Shown in pieces: positions 35,131-47,100 of a DNA stretch of 60,000 bases. The position numbers and the translations under genes were made by a program. Numbering within the stretch: the stretch's first letter is position 1; each line of letters begins with the position of its first letter. Below the pieces are notes generated by a model, which saw only the letters and a program-made list of their open reading frames with translations, was not told the DNA's origin and did no database searches. Source of the stretch: Membranipora membranacea (taxonomy: Eukaryota > Bryozoa > Gymnolaemata > Cheilostomatida > Membraniporidae); contig OU612067.1 in the NCBI GenBank assembly GCA_914767715.1, forward strand, positions 31,038,162-31,098,161, in the 5' to 3' direction.

Positions 35131-38100
35131 ATGAGTTACATTATCACCACGGCCACCTCCGCAGGAGTGTCAAGGAGAATACGGAACAGAGTATTAGTTT
35201 GCAGCTGTATCTTGCTAGTCATACTGTCATCATACAGCTTCGCACAGCAGGAGAACTGTGAGCCTGCAGACGAAGGTAACCGGGCTTATATTCAAGGACA
35301 GATTACTGTCTGTGATTTGCGTTCGCGTTCTCAGTTCTGCAAAATCTGTTTGCATTAAACTCCCACCTTGTCACGTGGTCGCATGATAAGGCTAATTAAA
35401 CTCTAGGACACTGAGAGGATGTTCACAGCTAGATTCCAGTCTGCTAAGGGACTACACTACTCTCATAATACAGATCAGGCGATAGCGTAGCAGCTTTATT
35501 ATTGCATGAACCTGTACACCAATGTTTTGTAACGCAGGTCATCATCTGAAAGGCATACCAAGTGGTACTTTTGTGTAAGGTATACTGCGCTGCCGTAGGT
35601 TGTGATTGTAGTGGAGTTTGTGGTTACTAGAATGGGAAGTTTTTTTCCCCTTAATGTTACCGTCACTCTTTTCAGACACTAGGGCTGACATGTTAACGTA
35701 CCTTCGTCAGTTAAGAATCCTTAAAATGCTGAGCATAGCGGCAATTCCTGCATTGCTTGCTTGTCAAGACAGGCTTCACAGCAATTTGATTATATTAAGT
35801 TATTCCTGTATGTATGATTATTTTTGTGTCGGTTGTTTGCTAGGGCTAAACCCAAATTTAAATGTGGGAATTAAACTTTGTTTTTGAAAACAAACTGCAT
35901 TTTCCAAATACCATCGTATAGATATTTAGATGATTATGACATTAGATATTCATAATTGTCACCACTGCAAGGAAAACATTTCAACAAAATCATTATCCAT
36001 AACTTCCTGCATGTTTCATAATTACACCTCCTAACAATCACAACATTTTCGCCCTGTAATCCTTCATAGATCGAATAAAGAAATAAAAAACCTCACGTTG
36101 TTATAACTTACCACTCCTGGCCTGACAATCTTACTTTACCCGATGAAGGCCATTAGCTAATTTAAACTAGAGCTGACTGGCTGGGGTTGACTTGTATCAT
36201 TATTTCCCTGTTCAGGTGTGTCTCAGTTTTCCGTACTTTCTATCTGCATAACTAAACTTGTCCTTGATAACTCCACCATCCATGTGACCCAAATGTAGTT
36301 ATGTGACTACATCCATATTACTCTTGACAACTTTACATATTTATTTCCTTATAGGTTCATCTAACTTCCATTACATATTCCTCACCGATGCTAAGGAGGA
36401 TTGCTATGGAAACTCATCTACCAGCGATCTGGTTCAAAAGGCAAAAGAACTGACCCAAACTCTAAATCAGAACATATCTGAGTTTGAAATAGGTGAGAGA
36501 ATGAAAATATTCGTTACTGCATGATATGATTACCATCAAAAAGATATAAAGATATAAAAATTGGAAATCAGTATTGGAAATCAGTATTGGAAAGTTAGTG
36601 ATCCCTATGACTGATTAACTCTTTGGTTTTAGATAATAATTATAACCAAAGCTGTCAGATCTTTCATAATATGATCTGTCTTCTGCTTCGCTTGTTAGAT
36701 ACAGGTATGTAAATGGCTATCCCAGAATGCATTATTCTTGAATTCCCAAAGGGGATTAATAAATACATACTTGAAAATCTCTTCTAATTTAGAGGCTAAG
36801 GATGAATTTTCAGGATATAGTATACTTGCCCTTGATATGAGACGAACCCTTGAAATTTAAAGGGATTAAGACTATCGGGGGGGGGGGGGGGGGGGGTTGG
36901 GGAGGGGGCAGGTGTGGAAATTTGAATTAACCTTAAAAGGAAGACATCAAAAGGCCCTGTCATTTTTTTATTGGTATTAATTGTGTCTCCTGTCTGTCAC
37001 AGACGAACATCAACGCTGGCAGATCGCCAAAAAGCTGTTGCGAGACCCCCATTTGTAAATTTGGTTCGCCCAGAAGAAAAAACTTGCTCCTGACACAGGG
37101 AAGTCACTTGTGTATCTGATAAACAAGGTTGCTCACTCTCTGGTAATGATGGTCTATACGAGATCAAGACCCAATGTTGTGATTTAATCAGCATCTCTAA
37201 AAGTTTAAATGATTAATTTTACAATAATGTGGTTAATCCTGAGATTTATATCTTACTAAATAGCATTCTTACAGGGTTGAAGCCTCTTATGTTGAAAGGG
37301 TGAAAGACATTACCAGAAACATAATATCTGTGTGTGTTTGTCGGAATTAAAAAGACTCATAATTCTAAGACTTACATCTTGCCGTGGTACTGGCTGCGTG
37401 CATTTAGCTGGTGTTGGGCAAATGTTACGCAGGACCCTTGTTGAAACCTTTGTTTAGCAAAAAACATCAAATATTATCTGCATAATTCCCACAATGTAGT
37501 AGCTTCAACCTTGAAAACTGAGGGAGCTCAGTCAAAGTCCGATTTGTTCAACTTCCCCTGAGCTCCAAGATGTTCAGAACATTGCATTGTGGGATATTTG
37601 TGTCCATGCATGGTTAGATTTGTCACAATTTTGGGTATGATGATCATGATAAAAATGATAAAAAGGTGAGGAATTTGCTTTTACTTTTTTCTGTTCTTTC
37701 GTATATGTGCTGGTGCGGATTGTGCTACAAGGTATCAGCAATATTTGGCATCTTAGTTTGCTATCCAAGTGCTCTGCTCAAGCATGAAACATGTTAAAAT
37801 AGGTTAAAAAATCCAGAGTTACTCATAGTCCTTTATTTTGGGGGCTGCATCACTTGATGGATTGATCCATGTGTCGTGTATCAGATATCTATTATCTTTA
37901 AATTTTATCACCGTGGGTTTGAGTATGGTAACACGTTAAACAGACGTTACTAAACTTGATTTACATACATCTGTTTTGAGTTTAGGTTTTGACTAAACAC
38001 TCTATAAAGCAATATCGCGACAAAGAATACTGACATAACCATAGTTCAAGCAAAGAATCTCTCACAGTTCAAGTCACAACTTCAATGTCAAAACACCATG

Positions 38101-41100
38101 TAGCGATGCAAGGTGGTGGAGTTAATTTGACCCGCTGTATGTCTTAGATACCTGTGACAAGGTTACTCTAGGGTGTATACATCTTCTCTGGCATTGTCAT
38201 TGTTCATTCATCATATCAAGTCATTATATTTATATCATTTTTCTCTTTATCATGTAATTATAATGACATCAGTCATGATTTCATTGAAAGGTTTGAGTTT
38301 GATTTCCTTGATCACGACTATCATCAATTCGATAATTTGCCTGTTGTGTGAGGTGACTGTACCTTAGTCTAATACTAGAGCAGTAAAGTGTTCACAAGAG
38401 GAAATATCCGCATATTTTACAGGCTTGGAAATGTTAAATTTATCTTACACCTACCTTCTTTACTTCGTACAAGCTCCTACTTTAGCTAGCTAAAATTAGT
38501 GCAGCTAACTCACCCTGAAACTAGCCAATATTATCCAATTATCAACGTGTACTCTCATTATGATTGTCATTGTTACTTGACCAGTTTTGTTTTAAGTACC
38601 ATATTTGCTAAGTTTTGCATTATCTTTAGTTTCTATATTCCAGAGCAATTATTGTACATTTAACTCAGTAATGAGTTTTTGTTGTTTGTCATCCCCGCTG
38701 AGTCCCTAAGTCGCAATCTATGAAGTAAAACTCAAACTCTGCTGAGCTGGGACTGCCATCAGCCACACTGGTAATGTGATGTAGTATTAGCATGCTACTA
38801 GTGTAATCTTGAAGTCTATGTGTCCATCCATGCTACTGCACCATCCATTAGAAAGTCAATGGTGCGCTTCATTGTCTCGAGCAAAGAAACAAACGAATAT
38901 TTTTTACAGGATCACAATTTCATATCTGTGTATTATTGTGTTTGTAGACTTACAGGTGGTGCCAGTATGTGCTGACTCATACCATGTAACAACCAGAGTC
39001 AGCAGATTGGTTCTAAACCAGATACCGGACAGCCAATCATGTCAGAGCGGGACCGCAGCAAATAATAACAGCACGCTTATTGGTAAGCCAAAGGATCATT
39101 TGAGTCCCAGTACTGCTTTAGCAACACTCGGATCAAGCCTAGTCACTCGGCTACTATTTTTAACCCCGAAACAAAAAAAGTAGTCGCCTGCTGTCAAGAC
39201 TACCTCACACCACATAGCGATTTTATTAGCAAATGTGGGGTGGTCCTAAAGTAGTGCACACCAGTGTAGTTTAGAAAATGTCTGCTTAACCTTGATGCAT
39301 TGGTTGTGTCACCAACAAAAGTAAACGATAAAATGGATGTTTATAAGTCATTTCTATAGCGCAACACCACAGCCATGTAAGGCGTAGAAATTAAATGCAG
39401 GGAGTTTTTCCCTTTTTACCGAAAATGCTTGTCATCGATGTATCAGTTGGTTCTACGCTGTAATAATGCAAATCATTGATATTAATCTAGCGTGAAGAAA
39501 TCCTGTAAATTCCTTTTTTGTTGCCTCTCAAACAAATACAAGGTGAATGCAACTGAATGATTGAGATCGTGAGGGTTGATTCTAATCTGTTAGGAACTAC
39601 TGGATATGGTGTAATAAATGATAATATGCTAATATATTGAGGTAATGATACTGATAAACACTATGAGATAATTTCCTCATCACTGGCAACAGAGTATCAT
39701 TGAAATTTCTTCTTGTAGGCGTTAGAGCGTACCACCCTCAATTTCTGCACGAGCTGATTGGGTTTCAGTGTTAGGGTAGAAATCAAAATGCTATTAATAG
39801 AGAGCCAAAAGAAAAATAATCTTACCAAATTTTACTAAAACAACTAGCCATTAATTTTATGTAAATTTATTCACAAGGCCTTGTAAAAAGTACTGCATTG
39901 CTTGTAGATCCAGGTTGTTAAAATGAAATATATCAACATTCAGCATAACACAATGACATATTATTGAAATCATCATCAATAATTTCAGACTAATGACTTT
40001 AGTTTAGTCAAATGAGTATCTTGATGTTTTGGAATCCGAACCCGTCCATAAGCGACTAAAAACAAGAAAAAGTTATTTTTACTGGATTGTAAAAAAATAC
40101 CTGGAGCCCCCAAAGTTTTTTTTAGGATTTTGCAGTTGCTCTCCCCTACCCAGTTGCAATTGACAGTCATAGTTTGGGACTAAAAGCATAGACTTGGGCC
40201 TGGAATTAACTTGACCTATATTTAATATATGTGATGATGATGTCTATGCAACTTAATTTGTTTCTTTTTCTGTCAGGTGTGCTTGAACCTAGCGATGCTA
40301 ATTTGTTTCTTTTTCTCTCAGGTGTGATTGGACCTAGCGATGCTAATTTGTTTCTTTTTCTGTCAGGTGTGATTGGACCTAGCGATGCTTATTTGGCTGA
40401 CAGAATCGCGAACTCTATATCTGAGACTGAGATCCCATTCATCAGTTATGGTGAATTTGTGGAGCGTGTAAACCCATCTGATGAAGGAACTCAGGCTAGG
40501 AATAGGTTTTATTCTGGTACTTCCCTGAGCAAAAGGGCTAAGGTAATAACCCTATCTACACAATATCGTCATTTGTCTATCAGGAAGCGATATTAAGATA
40601 ACCTTGACACATTTTTTAAATGCTTCTGAATAGAAACACCAGTGGATCTATTTATAGGAAAGTCTTTATGTTATTCACATTGCATTTGCATCTAAGTAGA
40701 GTAGTTTATTTCTGAATAGAATCACCAGTTGATCTATTTATAAGAAAGTCTTTATGTTATTTACATTGCATTTGCATCTAAGTAGAGTAGTTTATTCACG
40801 GCCAACAAACTCTCTTGCCAATTAATCTATTTGAAAATCTCCCATTCAGATAACAGATTTGACCAATAATTCACATTTGCACCTAAGAGACCTAAGATAG
40901 GGAAGAGATTTTTTCCCTAGAAGAAAAATTCTATTTATTGCCAATAAACACTCTTGGGTAATTATCTAAACAAATTATAACCTGAATAGGGGACTGTAAA
41001 TATTTTCCTGAATCTTCGGTCAATGCTTCTTGATGGAACGTTCCATGCAACAAGCTATCAGCAATAGAAACATTGTTGACCATTTTTGTCAAACTTCATC

Positions 41101-44100
41101 AATTAAATAAATAAATAACCTTATCGAAAATACTTGCGATCTGTAGTCTTTTTTTTTACTGAAAATTATAGAATTTATTACGAAATAATTATTTCTGGAC
41201 AAGGTGACTATGGGCTTATAAAGGTACAGTTAAGCCCCAAAAAAGCTCTCGCCCCGCGACCCCCCCCCCTTCGTCAACATCTAACTTGTAACTCATAACT
41301 GGTGTGGATCACATGTGTCAAAGACTTAACCCTTATGTATTTCAAGCTATTCATCTGAACTTGGTATAATCCATAGAACAAATGGGGGATCGGGTATAAG
41401 TTCCCAAATCCCAGAACCAAAAAATGATATGTGGTTTCCAGTATGGCCATGATGGTAGTTTGGAGGGAGTTTAGTTATAATACATCCCTGATGTTTGGGT
41501 GAAGTACATGGTCTATATATAGTGTGTTCAATTGGCCCTATTGGTGCTCTAACTCTCTGATATTTTTACCTGTAGGCAATCGCCCAGCTGGGTGTAAAAC
41601 TAGACTGGGATTATATCTCTATCTTACATGATGGTAACGACTTCAACACTGAGCTAGTCTTCCTTCTCCAGGAAGCCCTGAAAACTGAGCACATATGCTA
41701 CAAGGATGTCTATAACATTGCTATCTTATCCCCTGAGAGTCTTACAGCTAATATTGATGATGACGCGGCACCTCACGGTCTCATCATTCTAGGATCTACA
41801 CAGACAGGTAATTTGTAAGCTTTGGCTTACCTACAGTGATTATCGCTGAAGATGACCTAGATATTAGCAGCTGAACCCTTGCTGTCACCTGTTTCATGTT
41901 CTCAACTCTCTTCTGGTCAAATTTGCCTGACAGATATTTGATGAGGGGCTTACAGATTTTATAACTTAAATATCCCTTTGGGAATTGGAAACTCGAGTGA
42001 TAAATTTCAGACCTTTTTTTACCATTATGGGTGCGGGACTATATAGCCAATGAGATGGCTCTGATTGGTGGGTGGGGTCTTTTCACTTTTGCCTGTTAAC
42101 ACATCTAGGACAGTTTTTTTTCCTACATTTTTTGGCAAAGGGAAGTCCAAGTTGATGTCTCTCACAGGCAGTCATCAAAAAAATGCACTCATAACACAAA
42201 ATATGGATATAAAAAACATCAATTCTAAAGAACAGCTGTCAGTTTATCTGAATTCGAATTGCAGATTTAAGCCCTCTGCCAAAAATATGCACAGCTGTTG
42301 TTTACCAGGCCATTTTTTAATCTGAATATAAAATTTTGCACCAATCAGGTTGATGCACTCCACACAACTTCCTTGTATTCTGTGTAACGCCCATTCCACT
42401 GGTAGGCTGCCAGCCGTTCAAAGGGGAGCAACTCCAAATTAAGGTTTGACCCAGTAACTTACTATGGAACATCAAGGAGTCTCCTTGGAAACACCATTAT
42501 AATATAAATGTGTATCTACCTCCTAGCTTTTAGTGTTCTTGTTGCTGATTTTGTTACAGATGATATTTGGGGTCAAAATATACTCACATCACTGGTATCA
42601 ATCATTGTGACTGAGACTAAATTCTAGACCTTCTCTTTCACCTAAAATCAACACCTCCAAATCCAATTATGGTTATTGTGAAATTTCTTGTTGGCAGGCT
42701 TCGAGGTGAAATTCAAACTGGTCCTGTGCTGCAAATTTTGAAATCTTTACTCTTGGTGAAATGTGTTGATAATGTAATAATAATGTATACATATTTGATT
42801 GTCATTTTGTTTTCAGTGCAAGGGGTTATCGACTCCTCAAAGAACGCCCACACCTGGATCACGACTGCATCACTCACAGGCCTGTCTGTAGACCAAAACA
42901 CTCATAAAGTCTACAGTATCGGTTACGAGTTAGAGAGCGGAGAAGAAGTCACACCAGATCTGTACCCAGCTTCTGCAGCTCTTATATCTTCAACTGAAGC
43001 CCTCAAATCAGTAGTCAAAACCCGATGTAGTGGAAATGTGCGAGACTGCCTGACTATAGACAGACTGGAGCTGTTTAAGGCCATATCTGCACAGCTGGAT
43101 AGCCTGAGAATAGAACCGGACATCAATCAAGTCCCATCCTTTCTCAAACTGAACAGATTAGGAGTGCTGGAGTTCCAGGACGGTGTAAAATTGAATCAAG
43201 GCATAAACGGACAGAAAGCAATCATCTACGAAGCTCAGCTACTGACAGCAAACACAGCACCACAGGTAAGTCTGATGAACTGTTAGTTGTTAAGGTTGAG
43301 AGTTGCCCTGCTTTTCTTGGAGACAGCATATTTCCTTAAACATATACAATGGGACAACTCCCTGGTGGCAGCAGGAAGTAAAGATTATCCAATTTTAAAA
43401 TAATCTGTCTATAGGTTTTAGCAGTTTTAGGTTGTCAAGATTGAATTAAAGGCAAACAGCACGAGCACAACACAAAGTAAAACATCACGCCATTTTTTAG
43501 GAAATGATTTACTTATTTTGCAGGTCATAGGCAGTTATGCTGACAGTGTCTGGGATGTGACAGGTGTCAGTAATACCAGATCATGGTGCACAAGACAAAC
43601 ATGCAAGGACTTGTGTACACAGCAAATTCCCCCGAGAGACTACATCTTTGTTCCTGGTGACTTTATAGTTGTGATGACGGCGCCTGTACATGTCAAGTAA
43701 GTGTCTTTCTCTCATTATATCTCCCACACACACCCGATCAAACGTAACCATATTCTAGGATACTGGACCAGGGCTTATCTGTATACTTGAATTACTGCTG
43801 CCACTCAGGCAAATGTGTTCTTATTGAATTCTGTATAGCTCAAGACTAACAAAATTAGGCTGCAATATCAGTATTGCCACCTCATGGCAAACAATTTGCA
43901 GACACTGAGCTTCAGAATCAGAGTATGAAATTTGTTATCCAGCTGAAATAGTGACATAGTTACCGTCTTACTATTTAAAAATAATGACGTCATCAGATTA
44001 ACTTGCTGAGAAGGCCATCCTGTTAGGTGGTGAATATCAATGTTTTGGTTTTTTTACAGAAAGCATGACTATCCTGACCAGTTGAAATGCTACAAGTTTG

Positions 44101-47100
44101 ACAAGGCGTTCTCTCTGAGAGCCGAAGCGGCCCTCTACGCTGTCTCACAGCTAGAAAAGAAACTGAATCTCAAACTGGGGATGCTGATTTTCGATACATG
44201 TTATAACAGCGCCCTAGCTCAGAATTATCTTGTTGATGTATTTGACGGAACTACAGAATACTGCAATAATGAGGGTGAATGTCTGGACAGAAAGAAAGTA
44301 ATCGCCTTGTTAGGAGACTACTCTAGTCATGTGACTATCGCTGTGAGTTAATAGCCTGTGTTTTATAGTAAAGGACAGAAGGACAGGTGGTTGTTGTCCC
44401 ATGAACCCTCAGTCAATAATGGTCCTCCGCTCAGGGAAAGCTGTGTACCCCATTGTTATTGTTTTGGACGAAACGGAAAACTGGTTTCGATACCTCATAG
44501 CTTCGAAATGTGGGAGTTGCCTTTTTTTGATGAAAAGTATAGTAATTTCCGTAATTCAGAGATAGCTCAGGCTCTAAAATTATCCTGCAAGCAAACTGAG
44601 TGTAATTGTGATTCTGTAACTGCGGGATTCTTTGATGATGTGTGAACATCATTTTTGTTGATAGGACAAAAGAAGCATTAGGTATGATTCATATAACTAC
44701 ATGGCTCAACCAGCTAAAATACCAGGAATAATTTTCCAACAATTCATACACTGAGCAAGTCATCCATAAACACTCACATCTCGTTTAAAGCGGCCATTAT
44801 GTAAACAGTTATTTTAAGTGCCCAAAAATCTGACATCCTTTCACTCCCACATTTTCCTGTCATGTTTTGCTTTTTTTTCCAGGAACAGCATGTGAACATT
44901 CCGCACAACGTTATACAGTTAGCGTGGGGAGCGGCCACCTCAGACCTGGATGATAAGTCTAACTTCCCGTTGTTTCTGAGGCTACAACCGTCGCAGTCAA
45001 GGATCACGAAAAATATGGTACAAGTGCTCGATTACACAAACAGACAGAAGAAGACTGACATACAGGCTGTCACTCTTATAACTACAGACTCATTATACGG
45101 CATTACGGCTCGCAAGGTTTGTTGTAACCGTGCTCCTTCTCTGTCAGTCTGCTGCAAATATCATAAACTCATACCGTCATGATCACATGATCAGATGATC
45201 ATGACTGTCATCATGTAATAACATGATATATTATTAGCAGGTGTCTCTCCGATGAGCGTTTATGGAAAATGAATCTATTGGGATCACTACAAATTCATTG
45301 GCTTTAATCAGGTTTTGTGAACACACGACTAGTGGTTAGGCTGGGATAACCAATCAGAGTATTGTTCATTATGTTCTCTCCATGTAAGTGACGTTAGCCC
45401 AGACATTTTCTTTTAGAAAATACAATGCTAATACCACCAACAGTGACTTGTAACAATGTTTAAGGTGGTAGGAGGTGGCTCGGTTGGTTTGAGCCCCGGT
45501 CCTTTAGCATTCAAATGTTTAAGGTCGTAGGCTGGAATCCCACTGCAGTTTATCGACTAGTGGGGTTTGGTTGGCCCCCAGGTGTGCTCAAACCTGCCTG
45601 CAAACAAAGAGCAACCTGGCGCAGATATTGCGGCCTTGCCACTTAAGCTCTAAAATTTTGATGCCCATGCTTCAGGATATGGCATGGGATAATGATAAGA
45701 CATCTGATTTTAATCAACCTTGATCAACTGTCAAAGAAAAGGTGTGAAGCTATTTCATATGACTTGTTTTACAGAAAATGGCTCAATTCTTGAACGATTC
45801 AGGGTACTGCATCTCTCATGACTACCTGCTCAACCAACACGACGACAGCGTGACAAACTTCAAAACCAACGTGACCATCACAGGAGAAAACTCAGCCTAT
45901 CAAGATCTTTGGGGTAATCTGAGAAATCATCCAAGAATAATCATCTTTAATGGTGACGAAGATGTAAGCCTTGTAAACAGTTTCTGGTTCTACTATTAAG
46001 TTGATAGAAGTTATCTGCACAGTGATAATAAGAAGATAACTCCCTCTATGGTTGTTAATTGAATGCTTGCCAGTTATTAAGATGTGAATTAAGATTCACA
46101 TTTTGTTAAGGTTATGTTTCTGGAGTCAGCAGATTTGAAGATTTTCATTTTAGCCCTCTCACACTCTGTCACATTTTGAATGACATGGTGATATTTGGTT
46201 TACAGCCACTTAAGCGTTTCCTGAAAGTACTGAAGGATGACTCGGCACTCTCCGAGTGGTGGAGAGGGAGCGGCAGCTTCTTCATGTTCGCCGAGGGATG
46301 GGATGATAGACCCGAACTTCTGGATGAATATGGCGATCTCTTCATTGGATCAATTTCATTTAAAATCAATGCGACTTTTGAGGTGATTATGATCATAATG
46401 CCCGCTATAATTATGAACATTGTCGGTATAAAAGTATTATTAGTCATCAGTAAAGCGTCGATCACTACTAAATGTGTTTGCATCAAAATATTAAGGGATA
46501 GGATACATTTAAACAGCAAATTCTGTTGCTGTGGGGCAAATTTTATAAAAAAAAAGAATGATTCATACAATCGAAGTTCTTTACTCTGACCTGGCAAATC
46601 TTTATACAGTCTAAAATTTATTTTTGTTGATTTAGGCTAAAGGATTCGTTGAACATCTGCAGAATGAAGACACTGCGGAAAGGAAACCGAGCCTCAACGA
46701 TGACAATCCTTGGTTTATTAGAATGTATCAACTCGATCAGAATTGTAAATATCGTGGTGACTTTACCAGTAATGAAACCACTGCCTGCGACACCAAACGC
46801 TACGCACATAAGCCTGAGAACGACATCCTGGAGGTGTATAACGTGCTCGTCATCCAGGGACTCACTACACTGGCTTACGCCTTGAGCGACTACTGTAAAG
46901 GAGATTTTGCCGATTGTAATAGTGTGTTTGCCCGCACTGAAGCAAATGCGAAGCACTTTCTGGAATGGATCAGAACAGCTAAGACCCCTCGGACTGACTC
47001 ATTGAGTGACAATGACAGAGAACTAAGCTCCATTGACCCCAACGGTGATGGCAAGGCAGGCTATATTTGTTATCAGCAGCAGATTGATCGAAATAACAAG

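Noticed and set aside
44358-44645. 95-residue cysteine-containing frame within receptor intron 8, considered as an alternative exon
   Set aside because: No convincing acceptor and donor in the right phase (phase 0 on both sides needed), and the flytrap domain is continuous without it.
46169-46597. 142-residue minus-strand frame and other frames antisense to receptor exons
   Set aside because: Antisense shadow of the exon at 46206-46382 and adjoining intron, with no splice or domain support.
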